Source: Campylobacter concisus
Lineage (GTDB): Bacteria > Campylobacterota > Campylobacteria > Campylobacterales > Campylobacteraceae
Length of the DNA: 64,000 bases
Assembly (NCBI RefSeq): GCF_015230015.1
Contig: NZ_JAAKZC010000006.1
Location: 61,682-125,681, forward strand
Reading direction: 5' to 3'
The notes under the pieces were generated by a model. It was not told the DNA's origin, ran no database searches, and saw nothing but the letters and a program-made list of their open reading frames with translations. Position numbers and translations under genes: made by a program. Shown one piece after another: positions 54,185 through 63,117 of the stretch. Each line of letters opens with the position of its first letter. Positions within the stretch are counted from its first letter, which is position 1.

Positions 54185-55644
54185 GACTAACACCAACTAG
54201 AAGTGTAAAAGATGAAAAGGTAAAAAATGTAAATTTAAGCACAGCCATGCTTAGCCCAAGCTCCGCTCACGGCGGACTTTACGCACCAAAGAAGCTACCA
54301 AAGATCACAAAGACAAAGTGGCAAGAGCTCTCAAGCCTAAGCTACGAAAAGCTCGCACTTCACATCATCTCGCTATTTAAATTTGACGTGCCAGAGGCGT
54401 TTTTCAAAAAAGCGCTCAAAAGATATGCAAGCTTTGATGACCCAAAGCACCCTGTCATTTTTAAAAAAATAGATAAAAATTTATACGTAAATGAGCTATA
54501 TCACGGCCCAACTAGGGCATTTAAGGATATGGCGCTTCAGCCTTTTGGCTCGCTACTTAGCCAGCTTGCAAAAGAGCGAGGCGAAAAATATCTAATCATG
54601 TGCGCGACAAGCGGCGACACGGGCCCTGCGACACTTCAGACTTTTGCAAACGATGAAAATATCAAGGTTGTCTGTCTCTATCCAGACGGCGGCACGAGCG
54701 AGGTGCAAAAGCTTCAGATGCAGACCATGCAGGGTGAAAATTTAAAGGTTTTTGGCATAAAAGGCGACTTTGACGACGCTCAAAGGGCGCTAAAAACGCT
54801 ACTTGCAAATGATAAATTTAAGGCCGAGCTTAAGAAAAAACGCCTTAAACTAAGTGCGGCAAACTCGGTAAATTTTGGCAGAATTCTCTTTCAGATCATC
54901 TACCACGCCTACGCCTACGCAAATTTGCTAAAACAAAAGGCGCTTAAGGCAAACGAGAGCTTTGACATCATCGTGCCAAGTGGAAATTTCGGCAACGCTC
55001 TTGGGGCGTATTACGCTAAAAAAATGGGCGCAAAGATCGGCAAGATCAAGATCGCGTCAAACGCAAACAACATCTTGACGCAGTTTTTCACCACCGGTGT
55101 TTACGACCTAAGAGACAAAAAGCTAGTTAAGACGATAAGCCCAGCCATGGATATCTTAATCAGCTCAAACGTTGAGCGCTTGCTATTTGATAAATTTGGC
55201 AGCGTTAGAAGCAACGAGCTAATGCAAAGCCTTGCTAAAAATAAATTTTATAAGCTTAGCAAGCAAGAGCTTGAAGCGCTAAAAGAGGACTTTGAGGCTA
55301 GCTGGTGCGATGACAAGGAGTGCGAGGCATATATCGCAAAGCTTGCAAAGGACGGCTACGCGATCGATCCGCATACGGCTACTTGCTTTAAAATGGTGGA
55401 TGCTGGCCGCATAAATGTCATCACATCGACTGCGCACTGGGTGAAATTTACGCCAAGCATGATCAAGGCGTGCCAGATCACAAATACAAAAGATGAAAAA
55501 GATGCGCTGGCAAAGACTGCTAAAATTTTAAATGACAGCGTGCCAAGCTCAATAAATTCGCTATTTAGCGCGAAAATTTTACACAAAAATATCATAAAAG
55601 AGGACGAGATCGAAAAGTGCGTCCTAGAATGGATCGAGCGATGA
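54181..55644 (+). CDS. thrC: Threonine synthase
   Basis: PLP enzyme converting phosphohomoserine to threonine. Start ATG 54181 overlaps the cutA stop (ATGA). The 487 residues form the long (yeast/enterobacterial-like) type: LTPTRSVKDEKVKNVNLSTA at the start, YHGPTRAFKDMALQPFG with the PLP Lys (about 103-119), MCATSGDTGPATLQTF (about 140), AANSVNFGRILFQIIYHAYAY (split over about 221-241) and VPSGNFGNALGAYYAKKMG (about 268). Coupled to kdsB by ATGA. Confidence 0.96.
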   Translation: MRLTPTRSVKDEKVKNVNLSTAMLSPSSAHGGLYAPKKLPKITKTKWQELSSLSYEKLALHIISLFKFDVPEAFFKKALKRYASFDDPKHPVIFKKIDKNLYVNELYHGPTRAFKDMALQPFGSLLSQLAKERGEKYLIMCATSGDTGPATLQTFANDENIKVVCLYPDGGTSEVQKLQMQTMQGENLKVFGIKGDFDDAQRALKTLLANDKFKAELKKKRLKLSAANSVNFGRILFQIIYHAYAYANLLKQKALKANESFDIIVPSGNFGNALGAYYAKKMGAKIGKIKIASNANNILTQFFTTGVYDLRDKKLVKTISPAMDILISSNVERLLFDKFGSVRSNELMQSLAKNKFYKLSKQELEALKEDFEASWCDDKECEAYIAKLAKDGYAIDPHTATCFKMVDAGRINVITSTAHWVKFTPSMIKACQITNTKDEKDALAKTAKILNDSVPSSINSLFSAKILHKNIIKEDEIEKCVLEWIER

Positions 55645-56351
55645 TAATCATCCCAGCCCGCCTTGCTTCAACAAGGTTTAGCAATAAAATTTTAAAAGAG
55701 ATAAACGGCGTGCCGATGTTTGTGGCGACGGCTCTTAGAGTAAGCGGCGTGGACGATGTGGCGGTTGCTGTGGATGAGCCAAGCGTGCTTGATATCGCTA
55801 AGGCTCACGGCATAAAAGCGGTGCTAACTAGCAAAGATCATCAAAGTGGCACCGATAGGATAAATGAAGCGGTGCAAATTTTGGGGCTAAATGGGAGCGA
55901 GATCATCATAAATGTTCAGGCTGATGAGCCATTTATTGAGCCTGAAAATATCGCCAAATTTAGGGCATTTTGCGAGCAAAATAGAGAAAATGCCTTTATG
56001 TTTTCTTGCTATAAAAAGATGGACGATGAGTTTGCTGATGATAAAAATTTAGTTAAAGTGGTGACTGATTTTGAGGGCTATGCGCTTTATTTTTCAAGAT
56101 CGAGGATACCATTTAACAGAAGCGAGTGCAAAAGCTACAAGGCGCACCTTGGCATCTATGGATACAGCGTAAAAAGTCTAAAAGAGTTTTGCGCGCTCAT
56201 GCCTTCAAGCCTTGAAAATACCGAGAAGCTCGAGCAGCTGCGTGCCCTAGAAAATGGCAAAAAGATAGCGATGCTAGAGGTTGAAAGTCAAAGTATCGGC
56301 ATCGATAGCGAAGAGGACTACCAAAGAGCGCTAGCCAAATTTGGCAAATGA
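55641..56351 (+). CDS. kdsB: 3-deoxy-manno-octulosonate cytidylyltransferase
   Basis: Activates Kdo as CMP-Kdo for lipid A core synthesis. Start ATG 55641 overlaps the thrC stop. The 236 residues begin MIIIPARLASTRFSNKIL and include DEPSVLDIAKAHGIKAVLTS, HQSGTDRINEAV (about 75), NVQADEPFIEPENI (about 95, Mg site), YFSRSRIPFNR (about 150) and the LEQLRALENGKKIAMLEVES region. Last gene of the nadE run, as in C. jejuni, then a gene-free rearranged stretch. Confidence 0.96.
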   Translation: MIIIPARLASTRFSNKILKEINGVPMFVATALRVSGVDDVAVAVDEPSVLDIAKAHGIKAVLTSKDHQSGTDRINEAVQILGLNGSEIIINVQADEPFIEPENIAKFRAFCEQNRENAFMFSCYKKMDDEFADDKNLVKVVTDFEGYALYFSRSRIPFNRSECKSYKAHLGIYGYSVKSLKEFCALMPSSLENTEKLEQLRALENGKKIAMLEVESQSIGIDSEEDYQRALAKFGK

Positions 56352-56716
56352 GCCTAAATCTTGCTCTGCTTGGGCGTTTTTACTGTGGTGGAGCAAAAAC
56401 TGAGTTTTTATAAATTTGGGTAATGGTTTGGCTGATTTTTTTACCTTTGATTTTGCGGTCTTACTCGCTTGCATGTGGTTTTAATTAAGCCCTAGCTGTG
56501 TTATTGGTTAAATTTGCTACGAATTTCATATTTTTAAATTTATTTGAATAATTTTGTCTATTTGCTGAGATGTTCTAAATTGCAAATTTGACTGAAGTTT
56601 TTTGACTTCGCGGTCTTGTCCGCACGTTATTTGGCAAAAAATTGATTAAAATTTAGTTGCGTTGCTACCTTGGTGCAAAGCTAAATTTAGCTTCTATTTC
56701 TATTTGTTGGCATGTT

Positions 56717-56925
56717 TTAAAATTTATAAACCAAATGCAAGGATAACAGCCGTGCATGCAGGTCTTGAGTGTGGAGTGCTTTTAGAGAAAAAGGCGGGTC
56801 TTAGTGCATGTTCAATAGGACCAAATATCTACTCACCTCACTCAACTAGAGAGCACTGCGAAGTCGCCTCTGCGCTATTTATCGAAAAAGTAGTTCGCGG
56901 CATCGTTAAAAAATATAACTCTTAA
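56717..56925 (+). pseudogene. pepD remnant B (C-terminal piece)
   Basis: Encodes the last 68 residues of pepD (KIYKPNARITAVHAGLECGV to the stop) with no amino-acid change but about 17 base changes, all synonymous. It lies on the plus strand, opposite to intact pepD and to remnant A, and begins at the protein position where remnant A ends. The pepD terminator palindrome follows it. Confidence 0.9.
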
Positions 56926-56931
56926 TAAATC

Positions 56932-56961
56932 AAAATTTGCTAGAAATTTCTAGCAAATTTT
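56932..56961. terminator. Copy of the pepD palindromic terminator
   Basis: Identical to the 30-bp palindrome at 35963-35992; it came along with the pepD remnant and now sits between it and pyrC. Confidence 0.8.
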
Positions 56962-57013
56962 ATATCTCAAAGCATCTAAGCCAAATTTGCCCGCAAGCAC
57001 GAGCAAATTTATA

Positions 57014-58291
57014 TTATTTTCCAAACTCATAAACGATCTTGCCACTTTTTATAGTAGTAGTCGCCGCACCTTTTAACTTTTTGCCAAAGAGTGGAGAGTT
57101 TATCGATTTTGAGCGGTTTATCTTTTCGTCATAAACATACTCGATCTCAGGGTCTATCACTGCTATATCAGCTAGCATACCAACTGCCAGCCTGCCTTTA
57201 TCTTTTAAATTTAGCATTTTAGCCGCATTTGTCGAGGTTAGCTCCACCATGCGCTCTAAGCTTATAACGCCCTCATTTACGAGCTTTAACGTAAGTGGCA
57301 CAAGGGTTTGAAGTCCGATGATACCAAATGGTGCCTTGTCAAATTCCACTATCTTTTCATCTGTGTGGTGCGGCGCATGATCTGTGGCGATGACGTCTAT
57401 AAGGCCGCTTTTTAGCGCCTCTCTCACCGCTTTTACGTCGCTTATCTCACGAAGTGGCGGTGACATTTTGAAATTTGTATCATAGGCATTTTTTAAAATT
57501 TCATCATCGCTAAAGCTAAAATGGTGAGGTGTCGCCTCGCAAGTGATGTTTATGCCCTCTTTTTTACCCATTTCGATGATCTTTAGCGAGTACTCCGAGC
57601 TTACGTGAGCGATGTGGATGTGCGCTTTAGTGAGTTTTGCAAGCAACATATCACGGCTCACTGCGATCTCCTCTTTCTCTCTCGCCATGCCGCGAAGTCC
57701 AAGTATGGCCGAGACCTTGCCCTCGTGCATGACGCCCTGCCTGCAAAGCGAGCAGTCCTCTGAGTGGCTTATACAAAAGCTATTAAACATGCTTGAGTAC
57801 TCAAGTGCCGCTCTCATCACGCTTGAGCTAGTCACTGGTAGGCCATCGTCGCTAAATGCAACTGCGCCAGCCTCTATAAGATCACCCATTTCAACGATCT
57901 CGTTGCCACCAAGCCCTTTGCTAATGGCTGCAATTGGTAAAAGGTCGATCAGTCCGCAGTTTTTAGCCTTTTCTATCATCGCTCTTGTGATTGAGGCGTT
58001 GTCATTTACTGGGTTTGTGTTAGCCATGCAAAGGCAGGTGGTCACTCCTCCAGCCACGGCCGCCTGCGAGCCTGAGATGATGTCGTCTTTGTACTCTTGA
58101 CCAGGATCGCGAAAATGCACGTGCATGTCGATAAGTCCTGGCATTACGAGCTTATTTGTAGCGTCTATAACCTTATCAGCCTCAAATTTCTCACTTCCAA
58201 TTTTGGCTATTTTGCCGTTTTCTATTAGGATATTTGCCTTAAATTTCTCGTCGCTATTTACGATAGTGCCGTTAATTATTGATATTTTCAT
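57014..58291 (-). CDS. pyrC: Dihydroorotase
   Basis: Zinc amidohydrolase that closes the ring of carbamoyl-aspartate in pyrimidine synthesis. The 425-residue protein is the class I type: VMPGLIDMHVHFRDPGQEYK (about 48-67, metal His pair and Arg), GGVTTCLCMANTNPVNDN (about 83), a His in HIAHVSSEYSL (about 231), CEATPHHFSFSDDE and VIATDHAPHHTDEK (about 303, catalytic Asp). It begins 2 bp after the pyrB stop. Confidence 0.95.
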   Translation of the reverse strand: MKISIINGTIVNSDEKFKANILIENGKIAKIGSEKFEADKVIDATNKLVMPGLIDMHVHFRDPGQEYKDDIISGSQAAVAGGVTTCLCMANTNPVNDNASITRAMIEKAKNCGLIDLLPIAAISKGLGGNEIVEMGDLIEAGAVAFSDDGLPVTSSSVMRAALEYSSMFNSFCISHSEDCSLCRQGVMHEGKVSAILGLRGMAREKEEIAVSRDMLLAKLTKAHIHIAHVSSEYSLKIIEMGKKEGINITCEATPHHFSFSDDEILKNAYDTNFKMSPPLREISDVKAVREALKSGLIDVIATDHAPHHTDEKIVEFDKAPFGIIGLQTLVPLTLKLVNEGVISLERMVELTSTNAAKMLNLKDKGRLAVGMLADIAVIDPEIEYVYDEKINRSKSINSPLFGKKLKGAATTTIKSGKIVYEFGK

Positions 58292-58293
58292 CG

Positions 58294-59223
58294 TTAGCCC
58301 CTATTTTTTGCAAGCGTATTTAGTATCGCCATTCTTATAGCAACGCCGTTTTCAACTTGATTTAGTATGACTGAGTGCGTGCCATCAGCCACGTCTGAGT
58401 TTAACTCCACGCCCCTATTTATCGGCCCTGGGTGCAGCACGATCGCGTCAGGCTTTGCTAGCTTTATCCTATTTTTATTTAGTCCAAAAAATTTCGAGTA
58501 CTCTCTCGAGCTTGGAAATGCCACGTCCGCACCGCCACGCTCTAGTTGGATGCGAAGCATGATGATGACATCGCTGTCCTCACAAGCCTCCTCCATATTT
58601 TTGCAAATTTGAGACTCAAATACCTCAGCGTCTTTTGGCATCATCATCCTTGGCGCAAAGAGCTTTAAATTTATGCCAAATTTCTTCATCGCCCAGATGT
58701 CAGACCTCGCCACGCGACTTCTAGCGATGTCGCCGATGATCGCCACGTTTAAATTTTTATCCAAAATTTTGCCATGCTCTTTTAGTGTGAAAAGATCAAG
58801 CAGCGCTTGGCTTGGGTGCTCATTTGTGCCGTCCCCTGCATTTACGACGCTAGCCTCTGTCCTATCAGCTGCAAATTTCGCCGCTCCAGAGCTTGGGTGG
58901 CGAAGCACGATGATATCAGTTCTCATAGCAGCCATGTTGTTCATCGTGTCATTTAGGCTCTCGCCCTTTGTCACGCTCGAGCTTGATGAGCTAAAATTTA
59001 TCGTATCAGCCCCAAGCCTCTTTGCTGCGATCTCAAAGGATGTTCTAGTTCTTGTCGAGTTTTCATAAAATGCGTTGATCGTGGTCTTTCCACGAAGGTA
59101 GTCATTTTTTTTCACTTGGCTTAAATTTAGCTCCTTAAACTCCTTCGCCGCCTCTAGAAAATATAAAATTTCTTCCTTGCTAAGCTCTCTAGTTCCTATC
59201 AAATCTTTATGTTTGTAGCCCAT
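58294..59223 (-). CDS. pyrB: Aspartate carbamoyltransferase catalytic subunit
   Basis: Joins carbamoyl phosphate and aspartate, the first step specific to pyrimidines. The 309 residues include FYENSTRTRTSFEIAAKRLG (about 53-72, the S-T-R-T phosphate site), HPSSGAAKFAAD, GDGTNEHPSQALLDLFTL (about 130-147), IGDIARSRVARSD (about 163) and LHPGPINRGVELNSDV (about 261). No regulatory PyrI gene adjoins. Co-transcribed with pyrC. Confidence 0.97.
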   Translation of the reverse strand: MGYKHKDLIGTRELSKEEILYFLEAAKEFKELNLSQVKKNDYLRGKTTINAFYENSTRTRTSFEIAAKRLGADTINFSSSSSSVTKGESLNDTMNNMAAMRTDIIVLRHPSSGAAKFAADRTEASVVNAGDGTNEHPSQALLDLFTLKEHGKILDKNLNVAIIGDIARSRVARSDIWAMKKFGINLKLFAPRMMMPKDAEVFESQICKNMEEACEDSDVIIMLRIQLERGGADVAFPSSREYSKFFGLNKNRIKLAKPDAIVLHPGPINRGVELNSDVADGTHSVILNQVENGVAIRMAILNTLAKNRG

Positions 59224-59240
59224 TTTAAGCCCTTTTTGAT

Positions 59241-59651
59241 CTATTTTGTTACAAAGTCACAAGCCGGTTTGTAGCCGTTGTCGCAAGCTTTTTTAAACAA
59301 AGCTTTTGCCTTCTCTTCGCTTTTTGCTTCATTGTCGTCTTTGTCTTTTATAAGGCCATAAGCTGTCATTTCGCCTAGCTTTTCGCAGGCCATGCCTTCA
59401 TTTTCGTCACACATTTTCGTAAAAATTTTCTCAGCCTGAGCTCTATCTTTTGCCACGCCATCGCCGTTAAATAGCATGATCGCATTCATCGTGCAAGCTT
59501 TTTTCTCGCCCTCGCCGCAAGCTTTGTTAAACGCAAGATAGGCCTCGTTAAAATTTTTCTTCGCATAAAGCTCATTTGCCTTGTCTAAATTTTCATTTGC
59601 CACAGCATTTAACGCAAAAAGTGCCGCCGCAAAAACTAAAATTTTCTTCAT
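59241..59651 (-). CDS. Small Sel1-repeat periplasmic protein
   Basis: A 136-residue relative of the Hcp-like proteins at 21-23 kb. Signal peptide MKKILVFAAALFALNAVA (1-18), then about three repeats with paired Cys (NKACGEGEKKACTMNAIMLF, TKMCDENEGMACEKLGEMTA, KKACDNGYKPACDFVTK). The second repeat has a DGVAKD loop, the third a KDKDDNE loop. Lies 17 bp upstream of pyrB, which may be read with it. Confidence 0.82.
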   Translation of the reverse strand: MKKILVFAAALFALNAVANENLDKANELYAKKNFNEAYLAFNKACGEGEKKACTMNAIMLFNGDGVAKDRAQAEKIFTKMCDENEGMACEKLGEMTAYGLIKDKDDNEAKSEEKAKALFKKACDNGYKPACDFVTK

Positions 59652-59660
59652 ATTTTCTCC

Positions 59661-59888
59661 TTATTTAAATAACTTTGGATGGTGTTTTTTCATATATTCA
59701 ACTATCTCTATAACCTCGTCGCTACCGCTAGCGTCAGAGTTTTCTAGCGCATCATCGATGCACTCGACATAGAGATTTGCCGCCTCTTCAAGCTTGTCTT
59801 TTTTCACGCCAGCATAGTAAAACATCGCCTCAAGCACCATGCTAAGCTCGTAGCTAAGCTCCTCTACGCTTACCTCTTCTTCTTTCAT
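59661..59888 (-). CDS. Small acidic protein, unknown
   Basis: A 75-residue acidic helical protein (MKEEEVSVEELSYELSMVLE, then MFYYAGVKKDKLEEAANLYV). No signal peptide, membrane helix or known motif. Its start overlaps the stop of the DHH phosphoesterase gene by four bases (ATGA) and a Sel1-type gene follows after 9 bp. Coupling suggests a helper of the DHH protein, but this is only context. Confidence 0.65.
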   Translation of the reverse strand: MKEEEVSVEELSYELSMVLEAMFYYAGVKKDKLEEAANLYVECIDDALENSDASGSDEVIEIVEYMKKHHPKLFK

Positions 59889-60910
59889 ATCTCCTCCTGT
59901 GTTTTTTTAGTTATTAGATCAACTATCTGCGCCTTGATCGGCTCATAGCTAAAGCCGTCTTTAAAATTTGCAAAGAGCCCACCGCTAGCATTGACGTGTC
60001 CGCCTCCGCCAACTAGGTGTTTTGCCATAGCGCTAACGTCAAGCTTGCCATTTGCACGAAAGCTTAGCGTTTTTTTATTTGTCACGTCGATAAAGAAGTC
60101 AAATTCAGGATTTGCCACTAAAAAGTCGTTGCCGATAACAGAAACGTTGCCGACATTGTAGGTTAAAATTCCTTTATGATCTTTATAAGTGATGCTAAAT
60201 TTCTCTTTATTTTCACTAAGTTTTTTTACGACGTAGTTTGAGATCAGGTTGCTTAGCGTATCGTCTTTATCCTCTTTGAAAAATGACTTTTTAATGGCAT
60301 GCACCTGCATGTCAAGGCCTATGTAGTCGTTTTTTTCGTTAAAAAATTTGCTCGCTTCTTTTAAGATATGATCCATATAAAGGTTGTTTTCAGCTTCAAA
60401 CATCACCTTATTTATCTCTTTAGCATTTGCCACAAGCCCCAAGCAGACCTTGCCCATCTCGAAGTTTTTATCATCTTTTAGCCAGATATCCACGGCATTT
60501 ACGACGTCACTAAAAATTTCAAGCTCTTTGTTTTTGCCAAAAATGCCTGCAAAAAAGTCGTAAGTGATCTTTGTAGCGCACCTTGAGCTATCTAAAAAGT
60601 ACCATGAGTAAGCGCTCGCACACTCGGCACCGCTTTGGTGATGATCTAGCAAAAATAGCTTTATATTTTTACCCTCTATCATCTCCTCAAAGCTCTCACA
60701 CTGAGCTAGACTTAAATTTAGATCGGTGATCAAGATGACGTTTTTATCATCATTTGAAGCATCTATCTCATCTAAAATTTGAGCAAATTTATCATCTATC
60801 TCTCTGCCGTAGTTTGAGTTTAGAAATTTCACATCTTTGAAGTAAAAATTTGTTATGTATTGCGCGCCGTATCCGTCAAGATCGGTGTGTGAGAGGTGAT
60901 AAATTTTCAT
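59885..60910 (-). CDS. DHH-family phosphoesterase
   Basis: A 341-residue metal-dependent phosphoesterase. HTDLDGYGAQY (8-18) is the first metal motif, ILITDLNLS the second, LLDHHQSGAEC (about 95-105) the DHH box, and GGGGHVNASGGLF (about 302-314) the DHHA1 substrate site. Relatives include oligoribonuclease-like NrnA and c-di-AMP phosphodiesterases, but this branch is shorter of the membrane parts. Substrate uncertain. Directly downstream of flhA. Confidence 0.85.
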   Translation of the reverse strand: MKIYHLSHTDLDGYGAQYITNFYFKDVKFLNSNYGREIDDKFAQILDEIDASNDDKNVILITDLNLSLAQCESFEEMIEGKNIKLFLLDHHQSGAECASAYSWYFLDSSRCATKITYDFFAGIFGKNKELEIFSDVVNAVDIWLKDDKNFEMGKVCLGLVANAKEINKVMFEAENNLYMDHILKEASKFFNEKNDYIGLDMQVHAIKKSFFKEDKDDTLSNLISNYVVKKLSENKEKFSITYKDHKGILTYNVGNVSVIGNDFLVANPEFDFFIDVTNKKTLSFRANGKLDVSAMAKHLVGGGGHVNASGGLFANFKDGFSYEPIKAQIVDLITKKTQEEI

Positions 60911-60919
60911 CTTTTTCCT

Positions 60920-63115
60920 TTATAAATTTTCTATTTCTATGACGCCAACTGTTTCAAATGGCGTATTTGCCGAGATCTCAGCAAAGCTTAGCACCACTAT
61001 GTCGATGGCGAAATTTGCGCAGATATTTGCTATAAATTTGCGAAGACTTGGCTCCACGCAAAGCACCATTTCTCCGTGCTGGCTCATCGGTCGCTTCTCT
61101 TTTTCACGCCTAAGTGCTTGCACGATCGATGATGTCTGCGCTACGTTTATCATCAGGTGATAGGCGCCGTCTTTATACTGCACTGCGTCCATGAGCTTTT
61201 GCTGCGCGGCGGTGTCTAGGATATAAAAATTTAGCTGTCCCTTTTCATCTACATAAAGCGAGGTGATGACACGCGAAAGCGCTGCACGCACATGCTCGAT
61301 GATCATGTCTAAATTTTTGCTAACCTCTGCGATGTCGCTAATGGCCTCAAGTATGCTAAGTAGGTCTTTGATCGGGATATTGTCTTTAAGCAGCGTTTTT
61401 AAGACCTTTTGGATCAAATTTATAGGTGCGATCCTTAGCGTATCCTCGACCACGACTGGGTAGTCTATCTTTAGTTTGTCTAGTAAATTTTGCGTCTCTT
61501 GGCGAGTTAGAAGCTCGGCTGCATTTTGCTTGATAAGCTCGCTCATGTGAGTTGAGATGACGCTTGCAGGATCAACTATCGTGTAGCCACTAAGTATGGC
61601 GTCCTCTTTGACGCTAGCATCTATCCAAAGAGCATCCAGCCCAAAAGCTGGCTCTTTTGTCGGTATCCCCTCGATATCTTCGCTCACTAGTCCGCTATCC
61701 ATCGCTAGAAATTTATCCGCATAAATTTCACCCTGACCGATGATGATACCTTTTAGCTTGAAGCGGTACTCGTTTGGTGGGAGCTGAAGGTTGTCACGGA
61801 TCCTTATCTTTGGCATCAAAAAACCAAGACTTGAAGCGATATTTCGCCTCATAGCGCGAATTCTTTCTATCAGATCCACATCAGCTAGCTTTAGCAGGCC
61901 GTATCCTAGGTCAAGCTCTAAAATTTCAAGCTTTAAGATGTCATTTATCTTCGTCTCTTCTTCTCTTGCGATCTCTTCGTCGCTCTTCTTTGGAGCCTTA
62001 GCAGACCCACCACTTGTAGCCGCTGCCCCTGCCCCGCTTGGCGCAGCGCCGCCAGCTTTTTTACCTGCTGCTTTTTCTTTTGGTGCAAGGCTTAAATTTA
62101 GTCCGCCATCTTTGGTCTGCTTGATGATGTAGCCAAGCCCTAAAAATAGCAGTGCTATAAAGCCAAGTGAGAGCGTTGGAAGGCCTGGAACAAGGGCAAA
62201 CATAAATAGTATGAAGCCCACTATCAGCAAGGTTTTATAGTCTCCCAAGAGCTGATTTAGCGTGCCCTCTGCGAAGTCCTCGTCGTCCTTGCTAGCCCTT
62301 GTGATGATGATAGCAGTCGCTGTTGAAGTGATAAGTCCAGGTATCTGGCTAACAAGGCCATCACCGATAGTTAGGATCGTATAGTACTGAGCCGATGTCG
62401 CCATATCAAGGCCGTGTTGAAACGAGCCGATAGCAAAGCCGCCGATGATGTTAATGATAGTGATGATGATACCGGCTACGGCGTCACCTTTTATAAATTT
62501 AGACGAACCATCCATCGCGCCGTAGAAATTTGCCTCGCCAATGATGGCTTGACGTCTTTCACGAGCCGTTTTTTCGTCTATTAGACCTGCGTTTAGATCG
62601 GCATCTATCGCCATTTGCTTACCAGGCATCGCATCAAGTGTAAAACGTGCTTGCACCTCACTCACGCGGGTTGAACCCTTTGTTACGACCATGAAATTTA
62701 TGAGTACCAAGATACAAAATACGATGGTACCGATGACGAAGTTGCCACCAACGACGAAATTTCCAAAGCTCGAGATGATCTCACTGACCGCTTCTGGACC
62801 GTTGTGACCCTCGCTTAGGATCATACGAGTGGTCGCTATGTTTAACGAGAGGCGAAAAAGCGTGATGATGAGAATGAGCGTCGGAAACGTGCTAAGGTCA
62901 GTCGGCTTTGGCACATAAATAGATATCAAAATAATAAGCACAGAAATCGAGATCGAAAGTGCTAAGAAAAAGTCAAGCACCGCACTTGGAAGCGGCACGA
63001 TGATGATAGCAAGGATGGCAACGATGATGCCAACGATGCTAAGACTTTTAAATTTGACAATCGGCGCAAGAAAAGGTGCGACAAGAGTCAAGATATTATT
63101 TTTTTGCTTTGCCAA
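60920..63115 (-). CDS. flhA: Flagellar export gate protein FlhA
   Basis: Core of the flagellar type III export gate. It starts at TTG, two bases after the Rrf2 gene. Of 731 residues, about 1-335 form eight helices with the FHIPEP signature (RVSEVQARFTLDAMPGKQMA then IDADLNAGLIDE), and about 385-731 form the cytoplasmic ring domain. The linker at about 345-380 is a low-complexity Ala/Gly/Lys/Ser tract (AGKKAGGAAPSGAGAAATSG). In Campylobacter FlhA is needed for RpoN-dependent flagellar gene expression too. Confidence 0.97.
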   Translation of the reverse strand: MAKQKNNILTLVAPFLAPIVKFKSLSIVGIIVAILAIIIVPLPSAVLDFFLALSISISVLIILISIYVPKPTDLSTFPTLILIITLFRLSLNIATTRMILSEGHNGPEAVSEIISSFGNFVVGGNFVIGTIVFCILVLINFMVVTKGSTRVSEVQARFTLDAMPGKQMAIDADLNAGLIDEKTARERRQAIIGEANFYGAMDGSSKFIKGDAVAGIIITIINIIGGFAIGSFQHGLDMATSAQYYTILTIGDGLVSQIPGLITSTATAIIITRASKDDEDFAEGTLNQLLGDYKTLLIVGFILFMFALVPGLPTLSLGFIALLFLGLGYIIKQTKDGGLNLSLAPKEKAAGKKAGGAAPSGAGAAATSGGSAKAPKKSDEEIAREEETKINDILKLEILELDLGYGLLKLADVDLIERIRAMRRNIASSLGFLMPKIRIRDNLQLPPNEYRFKLKGIIIGQGEIYADKFLAMDSGLVSEDIEGIPTKEPAFGLDALWIDASVKEDAILSGYTIVDPASVISTHMSELIKQNAAELLTRQETQNLLDKLKIDYPVVVEDTLRIAPINLIQKVLKTLLKDNIPIKDLLSILEAISDIAEVSKNLDMIIEHVRAALSRVITSLYVDEKGQLNFYILDTAAQQKLMDAVQYKDGAYHLMINVAQTSSIVQALRREKEKRPMSQHGEMVLCVEPSLRKFIANICANFAIDIVVLSFAEISANTPFETVGVIEIENL

Positions 63116-63117
63116 CT

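Larger units (their letters stand above)
56352..57013. other. Gene-free, rearranged stretch between kdsB and pyrC
   Basis: 660 bp with no intact gene. It includes two loose copies of a GCGGTCTT-type string (near 56456 and 56612), filler, the right pepD remnant (56717-56925) and its palindromic terminator. A reading frame from 56662 merely joins filler to the remnant. The right end of the proposed inverted segment is inside it. Confidence 0.65.

Noticed and set aside
56662..56925. An 87-codon plus-strand gene before pyrC
   Set aside because: Only its last 68 codons are pepD; the first part is unrelated filler with no SD. It is treated as a gene remnant.
45489..56962. Insertion-sequence-mediated transposition as the cause of the split pepD remnants
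   Set aside because: No transposase, terminal inverted repeats or target duplications are visible at either end; simple inversion at AT-rich microhomology explains the order and orientation.
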